Source: Paenibacillus thermotolerans (GTDB taxonomy: Bacteria > Bacillota > Bacilli > Paenibacillales > YIM-B00363). From it: a DNA stretch of 64,000 nt. The notes beneath the pieces are model-generated. The model was given only the letters and a program-made list of their open reading frames with translations. It searched no databases and was not told the DNA's origin. Every line of letters begins with the position of its first letter. Positions within the stretch are counted from its first letter, which is position 1. Positions 25,240 to 34,334 of this stretch are shown here, piece after piece. The stretch lies in assembly GCF_028745515.1 (NCBI RefSeq), contig NZ_JAQZSG010000009.1, forward strand, positions 1-64,000, read 5' to 3'. The position numbers and the translations under genes were made by a program.

Positions 25240-25989
25240 TTGAAACTAACGTACGAGCAGAAAAAGCAGTTTTTGGAGAACGGCTACATAAAGATTCCCG
25301 GCGTCGTGCCGAAGGTTATGATTGACAAAGCGCTGCAAGCGATTAACCATTCCGTCGGCGAAGGCATGAACGTATCGGATATGCCGACGTTCCGATCGCA
25401 ATCCTACTGTCCCGAGCTCGTAAATTCGCCGGTGATTGCGGATTTGTACAACAAAACCCCGATCTCGGATTTGGCGGAATCCGTCATCGGCAAAGGTCAA
25501 CTCAAGCCGGTGGGAGGCGGGCAGATCGCGCTCCGATTCCCGAGCATGCAGGATCCGCCAAGAAAACCGTCCCCGCATCTGGACGGCATGTATACGCCGC
25601 TGAACGGAATGGAAGAGGGTACGATCTCCACTTTTACCGCATTGGTGGGCATTTTCTTAAGCGATACTCCAGAACCTTATTCCGGTAACTTTACGGTATG
25701 GCCGGGGACTCATCGGATCTACGAGCAGTATTTCAGAGAACATGGCCCGGAATCGCTTCTGAAAGGAATGCCTCCGGTTGAACTGCCGGAGCCCGTACAA
25801 ATTACCGGCAAAGCGGGAGACGCGGTGCTGGTGCATTATCAGATTGCGCACGGAGCCGCTCCGAACGTATCGCCGCATACCCGATACGCTTGTTTTTACC
25901 GCTTAACTCGTGTGGACCATGAGCTGTACCCGCCTATGACGAATATTTGGCTCGATTGGCCGGGGATTCGGGAAATTATCGAAGAATAG
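25240..25989 (+). CDS. Phytanoyl-CoA dioxygenase (PhyH) family protein
   Basis: Fe(II)/2-oxoglutarate oxygenase-like protein of 249 aa. Iron ligands His113-x-Asp115 (PHLDGMY) and His204 (AHGAAPN) and the 2-oxoglutarate Arg215 are present. An ATG at 25225 is in frame, but it lies inside the Shine-Dalgarno GGAGGT (25227-25232), so the TTG at 25240 is the likely start. It ends the SDR/RspA operon before a strong terminator. The substrate is unknown. Confidence 0.85.
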   Translation: MKLTYEQKKQFLENGYIKIPGVVPKVMIDKALQAINHSVGEGMNVSDMPTFRSQSYCPELVNSPVIADLYNKTPISDLAESVIGKGQLKPVGGGQIALRFPSMQDPPRKPSPHLDGMYTPLNGMEEGTISTFTALVGIFLSDTPEPYSGNFTVWPGTHRIYEQYFREHGPESLLKGMPPVELPEPVQITGKAGDAVLVHYQIAHGAAPNVSPHTRYACFYRLTRVDHELYPPMTNIWLDWPGIREIIEE

Positions 25990-25999
25990 GGACTATTAA

Positions 26000-26032
26000 A
26001 AACCGTCAGGAAGATCGGCTTCCTGACGGTTT
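26000..26032. terminator. Bidirectional terminator
   Basis: AAACCGTCAGGAAG and CTTCCTGACGGTTT form a perfect 14-bp stem between convergent genes. Confidence 0.85.
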
Positions 26033-26037
26033 GATAT

Positions 26038-26958
26038 TTACACTTGACTATATCTGCTGTAGGTATCTTTATATCGTGTCTCCAATCCCTTGGAAATGAA
26101 ATAAAAACCTACTAACAAGATACCGTATGCGGTCAACGGAACAAATAAGATCCACGGGTGCACTAGAAAACCGTTTCTTGCCGCACCGATCAACCCTGCC
26201 CATTCGTATGTGCGGCTGAAATACTTATTGGTGTCGTAGCTCATGACCGTACCGCCTATGAATAGATCGAAGATTGCCAATTGGCCGAGCAGCGACAGCG
26301 TCAAGATCACTTCATTTACAATTAATATCAGAAACCCTTCCTTCAAATGCGGGAAAATATGAGTGCAAATGATCCGAAATCGGCCGGCTCCTATCGATTT
26401 TGACGCGAGGATGAACGGCCTTTTTTTGATTTCGATCGTTTTATCCTTCACGCTAAATACGATGCTCGGCAAACCGAGGACAATGAATAAGACGGCCGTT
26501 ATGGCCGACAGCTTCCAAGCAGAAACGGAAGGATTAAACGATATGCTGTACAAAATAAACCAAACGACAAGAAAGGCCGGAATACCGTTCAACACTCCCC
26601 AGGAGGAAGCTTTCTTTACCTTGCCGACATCCGCCTTCGCGTTATATCCAAGAACAGCGCCGATGAATCCGCCAATGCCCACTCTCGCCAGGGCAACAGC
26701 CAACGAAAAAAAGAGCGTGTACTTCGCCCCATGCAGCATGAGGGTCAACAGATCGCGTCCGCTCAGATCGGTTCCCAACGGAAATGCAGCACTGGGAGGA
26801 AGCGGCGGGCCGACCATATCCCAGTTGCCGTCTTCACTAATCGTCAATTCACTTTTGACTTGGATCTCCAGATCGTAGGGTGCAAATAAAGGTCCGAAAA
26901 ATGCCGTAACGATCATAAGTAATGTGATGGCCATCCCGGCGGTCAACGTGCGGTTCAT
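26038..26958 (-). CDS. ABC transporter permease (DppC/OppC-like)
   Basis: Inner-membrane permease of 306 aa with about six hydrophobic segments, an N-terminal GPLFAPYD loop typical of DppC-type subunits, FPLGTDLSGRDLLT (the conserved LGTD-x-x-GRD block) and an EAA-like loop ASKSIGAGRFRIICTHIFPHL (seen as KSIGAGRFR and IFPHL). The open frame begins further upstream, but GGAGAAGGTG fits the ATG at 26958, which overlaps the previous stop by 4 bp. No ATPase or binding-protein gene is adjacent. Confidence 0.88.
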   Translation of the reverse strand: MNRTLTAGMAITLLMIVTAFFGPLFAPYDLEIQVKSELTISEDGNWDMVGPPLPPSAAFPLGTDLSGRDLLTLMLHGAKYTLFFSLAVALARVGIGGFIGAVLGYNAKADVGKVKKASSWGVLNGIPAFLVVWFILYSISFNPSVSAWKLSAITAVLFIVLGLPSIVFSVKDKTIEIKKRPFILASKSIGAGRFRIICTHIFPHLKEGFLILIVNEVILTLSLLGQLAIFDLFIGGTVMSYDTNKYFSRTYEWAGLIGAARNGFLVHPWILFVPLTAYGILLVGFYFISKGLETRYKDTYSRYSQV

Positions 26959-27890
26959 CGCGCAAACACCTTCTCCCAACCGAATAAGTACATTCGCAGC
27001 AGAAAGTACAAAACGCCGTATATCAGCAGTAAACAAATCATTCCGTTTACGACGAGGGCGAACTGATAACCGGCTATGGAGATCATTGCATCTTTGAATA
27101 ACAGCTTCGTGATTCCTTTTATATTATAGAGATACTCTACGATAAAAAGATTCCCCATTAAAATCCCCATGAACTTATGCAAATCCGCTTTAATGAACGG
27201 CAGCACGTTCGGAAGGGCGTGGAAAAAAGTGATGTATAGCTTCCCCAGTCCTCGGGACTTGGCTGCCGAAATATAATCCTCCGCCAGTGTAAAGCGCATA
27301 TGTACGGCGACGTTTCTGGCAATATACAAGCCGGGAATGACAATCATGGACACAATGGGCAAGGCGATTGCCGCAGGCTGACTTCCGTATACGTTCGCTA
27401 CCTTAAAAAGAACGAAACCCGTTTCTTTCGCGATTTGCACGATTACGAATTGAAGCAAAATGATCAACATGAAATCCGGGAATACGCCGATCATTTCCAT
27501 CGTTCGCTTTACCCATTCATTTCGGAAGAGAGCGAAGCCAATACCGAACATAATGCCGGCCGTTAGCCCGACAATGGTCCCGAACGAAACATAAAACATC
27601 GACATCTTCAAATAACCGCCAATTTCTTGCCAGAACGAATATTCGTTCATTCCGGAGTAAAACCGGAACGATTCGCCGCCTTTCACGCCGTTAATATAAT
27701 CTCGAATCGCTTGAAACCCGTTCGACCACATAAAATCAATCCGATCAAGCTGCGCCGCTGTGCGTTCTCCCATAAGGGGATCGACCTCAAACTCTCTTGG
27801 AGTAAAAATAACGAGCGGCATCATGGAGAGAATGAAAACAAAAACAATCACCGAAGGCAGAACCAACGCTTTTTTTAGTATTTTTGCCAT
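26955..27890 (-). CDS. ABC transporter permease (DppB/OppB-like)
   Basis: Partner permease of 311 aa. It has an N-terminal membrane anchor, a large extracellular loop (about 40-100) and a coupling loop ISAAKSRGLGKLYITFFHALPN (seen as AAKSRGLG). A TTG at 27923 extends the frame by 11 codons; the ATG at 27890 with AAAGGA upstream is preferred. With the next gene it would form a peptide/nickel-type channel, but a two-gene unit cannot import alone, so other subunits must be encoded elsewhere. Confidence 0.88.
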   Translation of the reverse strand: MAKILKKALVLPSVIVFVFILSMMPLVIFTPREFEVDPLMGERTAAQLDRIDFMWSNGFQAIRDYINGVKGGESFRFYSGMNEYSFWQEIGGYLKMSMFYVSFGTIVGLTAGIMFGIGFALFRNEWVKRTMEMIGVFPDFMLIILLQFVIVQIAKETGFVLFKVANVYGSQPAAIALPIVSMIVIPGLYIARNVAVHMRFTLAEDYISAAKSRGLGKLYITFFHALPNVLPFIKADLHKFMGILMGNLFIVEYLYNIKGITKLLFKDAMISIAGYQFALVVNGMICLLLIYGVLYFLLRMYLFGWEKVFAR

Positions 27891-28085
27891 AGGAGATTTA
27901 TCCTTTCCGACTGAAATATTCAATTGGAATAAGTTGTTTCCGATTATGGAAGGATTTTACACAAGAATTGTAACACTACGTGAATTTTCTTGCCAGATCA
28001 AATAAATGACTTCATTTTTGCCGAAGAGTATAATGACCATTAGGACATCATTGCTCCGTCCGCAAGGGCGAGGGAGGGCTTCAGT

Positions 28086-30641
28086 ATGAATTTTCACGAG
28101 AAGGTCAGCACGGGGTTAAAAGGGTTCGATCAAGCGATCGATTACCTTCGTCTAGGCGACAATGTAGTGTGGCAGGTGGATTCGGTTTCGAGCTATCGGA
28201 TGATGGTCGATCCTTACGTGACACAGGCTAAGCTGGATGGGAGAAAGCTGGTTTATGTGCGTTTTGGCAGCCATCCTCCGATTTTGGACAATTTCGATGG
28301 GATTAAAGTATATCATTTGATGGCGCAGAACGGCTTCGAAAGCTTTGCCTTGGCCGTGAATCACCTAATAGAAAAAGAAGGCAAAGGAACGTTCTATATT
28401 TTCGACTGCTTGACGGAATTGCTGGAATACTGGCATTCCGATTTGATGATCGGGAATTTCTTTACGGTTACATGCCCGCTTTTATTTGAACTGGAAACGA
28501 TTGCGTATTTTGCCGTCATCCGCAACGTCCACACCTACGGCACCATCGGCAGAATTCGCGAAACGACCCAGCTGTTGCTGGATTTATACCAAGTAAACCA
28601 CAATTACTATATCCATCCGTTAAAGGTGTGGAATCGATATTCCTCAACGATGTTTTTCCCGCATCTGATCCAGGGGCAGAAAGCCGCTCCCATTACGTCC
28701 AGCGTTGAAGCGACGAAGCTGTTTTCCAGCATCCGGCGCGGGGAGGAGCGGCTGGATTACTGGGATGCCCTGTTTAAAAACGCGGAAGAAGTTCTTGTTA
28801 CGGATCCGGAACATAAAGAGGCGGCCAAGCGGCTGTTAATGCGGATGCTCATCGGCAGCGAATCCAAAATGTTCGAGCTGTGCGACCGGTATTTCACGTT
28901 GTCCGACATTCTAAAGATCGCATCGCGGGAGGTGGGCAGCGGCTTTATCGGGGGGAAGAGCGTCGGAATGCTGCTCGCAAGGAAAATTATCGAACGAGAC
29001 GGGGAAGGGCGGTTCGCTCCTTATATGGAGCCCCACGATTCCTTCTATATCGGGTCCGATGTCTTTTACACTTATATTGTTCAGAACGGCTGGTGGAAGC
29101 TGCGCACAAAGCAAAAGACGAAGAGGGGCTATTATAAATACGCGCCTGAGCTGAGAGAAAAGATGCTCGGCGGAAAGTTTCCGGATCATATTCGGGAGCA
29201 ATTCGTTCAAGTTCTGGAATATTTCGGACAATCCCCCATCATCGTACGCTCCAGCTCCTTGCTTGAGGATAATTTCGGCAACGCCTTCGCCGGGAAGTAC
29301 GAAAGCGTATTCTGCGTCAATCAGGGAACGTTGGAAGAGCGCTGCGAGGCGTTCGAACAGGCGGTCCGAACCGTATATGCCAGCACCATGAACGAGGATG
29401 CGCTCGCGTATCGAATGAATCGGGGGCTTGCGGAAAAAGACGAGCAGATGGCCATCCTCGTGCAGCGCGTCTCCGGCGATCATTATAACGACGTATTTTT
29501 CCCGCACATTGCAGGCGTCGGAAATTCATCGAATCTGTATGTGTGGGACAAGAGCATCGATATGGATGCAGGTATGCTGAGGCTGGTGTTCGGGCTGGGC
29601 ACTAGGGCGGTAGATCGTACCGTCGGCGACTATGCTCGCATCGTGAGTCTCGATGATCCTTCGCGCTTGCCGCTAATGAACGCTCAAGATTTGAAGAAGT
29701 TTTCGCAGCACGATGTGGATGTATTATCGATCAAAGAAAACAGGCTCGCAACGTGCAGCTTGGATGAAATCATGCGGCATGACGTAAAGGTAAATAAAGA
29801 CCTGTTTGCTTCGGTCGACTACCTGACGGAGGAGCGCTTGAGGGAGCGCGGGATTACGAACCGGAATACCCCCTATATACTTGATTTTAAGCAGGTGCTG
29901 AAGCATACGGAATTTCCTTCTTTAATGCGAGACATGCTGTCTTTGCTTTCCAACGTTTATGAATATCCCGTCGATATAGAGTTTACGGCGAATTTTACGA
30001 AAGATAAGCGGTTTACGGTAAATCTTGTCCAATGCCGTCCGCTGCAAACGAGAGGCTTGGGGAAATCGATCGCTTTTCCGAAGGCGTCGGACGGGCGGAA
30101 CTGCTTCTTCTCTACAAACGGCAATTTTATGGGAGGGAACGTGCGTCTGCCGATCGACTATGTCGTGTTTATCCATGCGAAGCCTTATTTGGAACGCAAC
30201 GAGCAGGGGAAATACGCGGTGGCCAGGCAGGTGGGTAAAATCAATTCGGCGCTGAAAGGAAAAAATGCGATGCTCATAGGCCCCGGTAGATGGGGCACTA
30301 CGACTCCGTCGCTCGGCGTCCCGGTGCATTTCACGGAGCTGTGCAACATGTCGGTCATCTGCGAGGTCGCATCGGCCGAAGGAGGATTGATGCCCGAATT
30401 GTCTTATGGCAGCCACTTTTTTCAGGATTTGGTGGAGACGGGCATATTTTATTCGGCCGTTTTTGCGGGGCGGGACGATGTGGTATACCGTCCGGAAGTC
30501 GTTTTAGAACGTGAGAATATATTGGAATCCGTCCTGCCGGGCAGCTCGCAGTATTCCGACGTGATCCATATAGCCGCGACGGACGGGATGGAACTGTTCT
30601 CGGATATTGTCACGCAGCGGCTCATATGCATTGCCCGTTAA
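28086..30641 (+). CDS. PEP/pyruvate-binding domain protein with N-terminal degenerate KaiC-like domain
   Basis: An 851-residue cytoplasmic protein. Residues 5-200 look like a KaiC/RadA-type ATPase (STGLKGFDQAIDYLRLGDNVVWQ), but the Walker A position reads QVDSVSSYRMM and has no GKT. Residues about 285-655 are a PPDK/PEP-synthase N-terminal ATP-grasp domain, with GGKSVGMLLARKI, PIIVRSSSLLEDNFGNAFAGK and a closing NLVQCRPLQ. The phosphohistidine and PEP-binding barrel domains of PEP synthase are absent; the last 195 residues are unfamiliar. It is divergent from the Dpp-like permeases and monocistronic. A phosphotransfer or ligase role is possible but not shown. Confidence 0.85.
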   Translation: MNFHEKVSTGLKGFDQAIDYLRLGDNVVWQVDSVSSYRMMVDPYVTQAKLDGRKLVYVRFGSHPPILDNFDGIKVYHLMAQNGFESFALAVNHLIEKEGKGTFYIFDCLTELLEYWHSDLMIGNFFTVTCPLLFELETIAYFAVIRNVHTYGTIGRIRETTQLLLDLYQVNHNYYIHPLKVWNRYSSTMFFPHLIQGQKAAPITSSVEATKLFSSIRRGEERLDYWDALFKNAEEVLVTDPEHKEAAKRLLMRMLIGSESKMFELCDRYFTLSDILKIASREVGSGFIGGKSVGMLLARKIIERDGEGRFAPYMEPHDSFYIGSDVFYTYIVQNGWWKLRTKQKTKRGYYKYAPELREKMLGGKFPDHIREQFVQVLEYFGQSPIIVRSSSLLEDNFGNAFAGKYESVFCVNQGTLEERCEAFEQAVRTVYASTMNEDALAYRMNRGLAEKDEQMAILVQRVSGDHYNDVFFPHIAGVGNSSNLYVWDKSIDMDAGMLRLVFGLGTRAVDRTVGDYARIVSLDDPSRLPLMNAQDLKKFSQHDVDVLSIKENRLATCSLDEIMRHDVKVNKDLFASVDYLTEERLRERGITNRNTPYILDFKQVLKHTEFPSLMRDMLSLLSNVYEYPVDIEFTANFTKDKRFTVNLVQCRPLQTRGLGKSIAFPKASDGRNCFFSTNGNFMGGNVRLPIDYVVFIHAKPYLERNEQGKYAVARQVGKINSALKGKNAMLIGPGRWGTTTPSLGVPVHFTELCNMSVICEVASAEGGLMPELSYGSHFFQDLVETGIFYSAVFAGRDDVVYRPEVVLERENILESVLPGSSQYSDVIHIAATDGMELFSDIVTQRLICIAR

Positions 30642-30687
30642 TTCATATCTTATATCAAAAGATATCAATCGTTAGGAGGGCAATTTC

Positions 30688-31521
30688 GTGGACATTTCAT
30701 GCTTGCGTTACGCTTTAACGGAAGACGAACGAAAGACGTTTAACGAAACGGGCTATTTGATTGTTGAGAACGCCTTGTCTCCTGAGCAGGTCGCGGCGCT
30801 GACGGAAGAAACCGACCGTATCTACGAACGCAAGCTCGGCGAGGGACACGATCCGAAATCGGCGATGTTTTATCCGAACTTTATCCCGGATCACGATTTG
30901 TTCCTCAATCTGGTGGACTATGAGAAGGTTTTGCCGAAGGTGTGGGGCATTCTCGGATGGAACATTTATTTATATCACGCGCACATGATTGTCACTCCTC
31001 CCTCCAATCAAGAGAAGCACGATAAAACGTTCGGATGGCATCAGGACAGCGGCAGGGTCAATGTAGAGATGGAATCTCATCCGCGGCCGCGTCTATCGCT
31101 GAAGGTGGCCTATTTCTTGTCCGATACGTCCGAAGCGGGCAGGGGGAATTTTTGGATTGTGCCCGGAAGTCACTTGAAGGACACCCTCGAGCTGCCCGCA
31201 GAGAGGAACGGACAACCCGAAGGAGCGATCCCCGTATGCGTGAAGCCCGGAACGGCGGTGTTTTTTGACAGACGGCTGTGGCACGCCGCCTCGCCGAATT
31301 GGTCGGACATTACGCGCAAAGTGCTGTTCTATGGGTACGGGTATCGCTGGATTCGCACGAAGGACGATATGACGGTTCAGCATTTATGGGAACGCTGCGA
31401 TCCGATTCGACGGCAGCTGCTCGGCGCGGGCGTGAATTGCAACGGATACTACTCGCCTACGGATGCGGATGTTCCATTACGTGTATGGCTGAAAGAGCAT
31501 CAACCGGAGTCGGCGTTATAA
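30688..31521 (+). CDS. Phytanoyl-CoA dioxygenase (PhyH) family protein
   Basis: PhyH-type Fe(II)/2-oxoglutarate oxygenase of 277 aa. Iron ligands are His118-x-Asp120 (GWHQDSG) and His199 (LWHAASPN), with Arg210 for 2-oxoglutarate; the FWIVPGSH segment is typical. The start is GTG after TTAGGAGGGC. It precedes a 2-hydroxyacid dehydrogenase gene by 18 bp. Substrate unknown. Confidence 0.88.
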   Translation: MDISCLRYALTEDERKTFNETGYLIVENALSPEQVAALTEETDRIYERKLGEGHDPKSAMFYPNFIPDHDLFLNLVDYEKVLPKVWGILGWNIYLYHAHMIVTPPSNQEKHDKTFGWHQDSGRVNVEMESHPRPRLSLKVAYFLSDTSEAGRGNFWIVPGSHLKDTLELPAERNGQPEGAIPVCVKPGTAVFFDRRLWHAASPNWSDITRKVLFYGYGYRWIRTKDDMTVQHLWERCDPIRRQLLGAGVNCNGYYSPTDADVPLRVWLKEHQPESAL

Positions 31522-31539
31522 AGGACGGAGGACGTTATT

Positions 31540-32496
31540 TTGAAAATCGTAGTATTGGACGGATTTACGCTGAACCCGGGCGATCTTAGTTGGAGTGCGC
31601 TCCAAGAGTTGGGAGACGTTACCGTTTACGAACGGACGAGTCCCGATCTCATCATTGAACGTGCGCAGCATGCGGGGCTCGTGCTGACGAACAAAACTCC
31701 GCTGCGCGGCGACACGCTTAGAAAGCTGCCGAACTTGAAGTATATCGGGGTGCTTGCGACCGGTTACGACGTTGTGGATGTGGAGGAAGCGGCGGCTCTG
31801 CGAATCCCGGTAACGAATGTGCCGGCATACAGCACGGATTCGGTGGCGCAGCTGGTATTCGCATTGCTTCTCGAGCTATGCCACCGCACCGGGATGCACA
31901 GCGACGCATCTCGCGGAGGCGAATGGTCGAGCAGCGCCGATTTCAGTTTCTGGAAATCGGAGCTTATCGAGCTGACCGGCAAGACGTTAGGTATTGTAGG
32001 AATGGGACGCATCGGAGAGCAGGTCGCGAGAATCGCCCAGGCGTTCCGCATGAATGTGGTCGCTTATACACGTTCGGGAAAGCCTTCTCCGGTAGAGGGG
32101 GTGCGGATGGTCTCGCTGGATGAGCTGGTGCGTACTTCGGATGTCGTATCGCTTCATTGCCCGCTTACAGCGGAAACGGAAGGGATGATCGACAGCTCCT
32201 TGCTTGAACGAATGAAGCCGTCGGCGTTCCTGATCAACACCGCCCGAGGAAAGCTAATAAAGGAACGAGACTTGGCGGATGCGCTTAACGGCGGCATCAT
32301 TGCAGGCGCTGCCTTGGATGTTTTGTCGGTAGAACCGCTTCCGGCGAATCACCCGTTGCTCGCTGCGGCGAATTGCATCATTACGCCGCACATCGCATGG
32401 GCGACGCGCGAAGCGAGAGGCCGGCTCATGGAGGTTGCGGCAGGCAACGTCCGGGCGTTTCTTAGCGGGAAGCCGGTTAACGTTGTGAATAAATAA
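31540..32496 (+). CDS. D-2-hydroxyacid dehydrogenase (glycerate dehydrogenase-like)
   Basis: NAD(P)H-dependent dehydrogenase of 318 aa. The Rossmann loop is GIVGMGRIGEQVA (151-163) and the catalytic residues are Arg236 (NTARGKLI), Glu265 (SVEPLPANHPL) and His284 (TPHIAWA). The start is TTG with GGAGGA 7 bases upstream. The closest match by pattern is hydroxypyruvate reductase/glycerate dehydrogenase. With the PhyH-like partner it may convert a hydroxylated acid to a keto acid. Confidence 0.92.
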   Translation: MKIVVLDGFTLNPGDLSWSALQELGDVTVYERTSPDLIIERAQHAGLVLTNKTPLRGDTLRKLPNLKYIGVLATGYDVVDVEEAAALRIPVTNVPAYSTDSVAQLVFALLLELCHRTGMHSDASRGGEWSSSADFSFWKSELIELTGKTLGIVGMGRIGEQVARIAQAFRMNVVAYTRSGKPSPVEGVRMVSLDELVRTSDVVSLHCPLTAETEGMIDSSLLERMKPSAFLINTARGKLIKERDLADALNGGIIAGAALDVLSVEPLPANHPLLAAANCIITPHIAWATREARGRLMEVAAGNVRAFLSGKPVNVVNK

Positions 32497-32514
32497 TAAA
32501 TTGATACCGCAATA

Positions 32515-32541
32515 AGGGAGGGGAATACCCTCTCTTTTTTT
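32515..32541 (+). terminator. Terminator after the dehydrogenase gene
   Basis: GAGGG and CCCTC arms are followed by a T7 tract. Confidence 0.8.
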
Positions 32542-32609
32542 GTGCGTCTATGTCATTGACGTTCCCGTTATGTCAGCAATTGTGACTGATTTTTTAATTT
32601 TTTTTAAAA

Positions 32610-32640
32610 TTTTGTGTAGGTTTTCGTAGTTTTCCGTAGG
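32610..32640 (+). promoter_or_regulatory. Three direct repeats, candidate GlnL binding site
   Basis: TTTTGTGTAGG, TTTTCGTAG and TTTTCCGTAGG lie head to tail at about one-turn spacing upstream of the glutamine-type importer. B. subtilis GlnL is known to bind TTTTGT-N4-TTTTGT, and a GlnK/GlnL-like pair is encoded at the end of this cluster. Confidence 0.5.
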
Positions 32641-32699
32641 CTGGCGTTTACGATCCTTTGTAACGCGTGATGTATTCTGACAGCGAAGGGGGGAGTCCG

Positions 32700-33428
32700 A
32701 TGATCCATTTTCATCAAGTGAACAAACATTACGGCAATTTTCATGTACTGAAGGACATTAACTTATCGATTCAACAAGGCGAAGTCGTTGTCGTAATCGG
32801 CCCGTCGGGTTCCGGAAAAAGCACGTTGGTTCGCTGCATCAATCGGCTCGAAACGATCACGGACGGCGAGTTGCTGGTAGACGGTGTGAGAGTGAACGAC
32901 AAATCCGCCGATATCAACAAGCTGCGCCGGAATATCGGCATGGTGTTCCAGCATTTTAACTTATACCCTCATAAAACCGTATTGCAAAATATTACGCTCG
33001 CCCCCGTGAAAGTAGCCGGGGAAACGAAGGAAGAAGCCGAGAAAACGGCGATGTTTTACCTGGAGAAGGTCGGCATTCCCGACAAAGCGCATGCTTTTCC
33101 GGCGCAGCTGTCCGGCGGACAGCAGCAGCGCGTAGCGATTGCGCGCGGACTTGCAATGAAGCCTAAGATTATGCTGTTCGACGAACCGACGTCCGCGCTT
33201 GATCCGGAGACGATCGGCGAAGTGCTCGATGTCATGAAACGGCTGGCGCGCGAAGGGATGACGATGGTCGTCGTCACCCATGAGATGGGATTCGCGAAAG
33301 AAGTGGCCGACCGGGTCGTGTTCATGGACCGCGGTCAAATTGTGGAGGAAGCGGCACCGGCTGAGTTTTTCGCAAACCCGCGCGAGGAGCGCGCCCGTTT
33401 GTTCCTTAGCCGTATTTTAAATCACTAA
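32700..33428 (+). CDS. glnQ: Amino acid ABC transporter ATP-binding protein (GlnQ-like)
   Basis: Cytoplasmic ATPase of 242 aa. Walker A is GPSGSGKST, the Q-loop follows in [16 protein letters not shown], the ABC signature is LSGGQQQR and Walker B is [14 protein letters not shown], which also holds the D-loop. The frame extends 11 codons upstream, but AAGGGGGGAG fits the ATG at 32700. It leads a full importer operon (ATPase, binding protein, two permeases) with a GlnK/GlnL pair next to it, so glutamine or a related polar amino acid is the likely substrate. Confidence 0.92.
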   Translation: MIHFHQVNKHYGNFHVLKDINLSIQQGEVVVVIGPSGSGKSTLVRCINRLETITDGELLVDGVRVNDKSADINKLRRNIGMVFQHFNLYPHKTVLQNITLAPVKVAGETKEEAEKTAMFYLEKVGIPDKAHAFPAQLSGGQQQRVAIARGLAMKPKIMLFDEPTSALDPETIGEVLDVMKRLAREGMTMVVVTHEMGFAKEVADRVVFMDRGQIVEEAAPAEFFANPREERARLFLSRILNH

Positions 33429-33451
33429 ATAGGAGAAGGGGTTGTTGGAAC

Positions 33452-34258
33452 ATGAAACGATGGGGCAAAGTCGTAAGTATTGCATTGACTGCCGTATTGG
33501 CGGTAGGAGCACTGGCAGGCTGCGGAGCCCAAGGTTCCGCCGAGAAAGGAACGATCGCTAAGATTAAAGAGCGCGGCAAAGTCGTTGCAGGCGTCAAGTA
33601 CGATCTGAACTTGTTCGGTCTGAAGGATCCGGCAACGGGTAATGTCGAAGGCTTCGACATCGACATCGCCAAGCAAATCGCGAAGAAGGTGCTTGGCGAC
33701 GAGAACGCGATCGAGCTGGTTGAAGTGACCTCGAAGACGCGGATTCCGATGCTGCAGAACGGCGACATCGACTTGATCGCGGCGACGATGACGATTACGG
33801 AAGAACGCAAGCAGGAGATCGACTTCTCCGACGTATACTTCACTGCCGGACAATCGCTGCTCGTCCCTAAGGACAGCCCGATCAACTCCATTAAAGATTT
33901 GACGTCCGGTTCGAAAGTGCTGACGGCGAAGGGCTCCACATCGGCAGCCAACATTCGCGAAGCGGCGCCGGACGCGCAAGTTCTCGAATTCGAAAACTAT
34001 GCCGAAGCATTCACGGCGTTGAAAGCCGGACAAGGGGACGCGCTGACCACCGACAATGCATTGCTGTTCGGCATGGCGAAGCAGGATCCGAATTTCCGCG
34101 TGCTGGATGAAACGTTCACGGAAGAGCCGTACGGCATCGGTATTGCTAAAGGCGACGAAGAATTCGTCAACCTCGTAAACGACGTGTTGAAAGAGCTGAA
34201 AGAGAGCGGGGAATACGACGCGATTTACGAGAAATGGATCGGCAAAAAACCGCAATAA
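33452..34258 (+). CDS. glnH: Amino acid-binding lipoprotein (GlnH-like)
   Basis: Solute-binding protein of 268 aa with lipobox LAGC (Cys at about residue 23). The type-II binding fold shows GVKYDLNLFGLKDPATGNVEGFDIDIA and the arginine-containing ATMTITEERKQEIDFSDVYF segment that holds the amino acid carboxylate (seen as TITEERK). It is followed by a hairpin and then the permease genes. Glutamine or glutamate binding is inferred from operon context. Confidence 0.9.
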   Translation: MKRWGKVVSIALTAVLAVGALAGCGAQGSAEKGTIAKIKERGKVVAGVKYDLNLFGLKDPATGNVEGFDIDIAKQIAKKVLGDENAIELVEVTSKTRIPMLQNGDIDLIAATMTITEERKQEIDFSDVYFTAGQSLLVPKDSPINSIKDLTSGSKVLTAKGSTSAANIREAAPDAQVLEFENYAEAFTALKAGQGDALTTDNALLFGMAKQDPNFRVLDETFTEEPYGIGIAKGDEEFVNLVNDVLKELKESGEYDAIYEKWIGKKPQ

Positions 34259-34270
34259 CGCAGCATTCGA

Positions 34271-34297
34271 GGGGATGAGCGCATACCGCTCGTCCCC
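34271..34297 (+). terminator. Intercistronic hairpin after GlnH-like gene
   Basis: GGGGATGAGCG pairs with CGCTCGTCCCC (one G-T pair); no long T-tract. It is likely an attenuator or RNA-stability hairpin that keeps binding protein in excess. Confidence 0.65.
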
Positions 34298-34334
34298 ATC
34301 GTGCTTACTTACGGAATAAAGGAGGGAAAGGGAT

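Noticed and set aside
30647-30667. ATATCTT/AAGATAT hairpin after the ATP-grasp fusion gene as a terminator
   Set aside because: The stem is short and AT-rich and has no T-tract.
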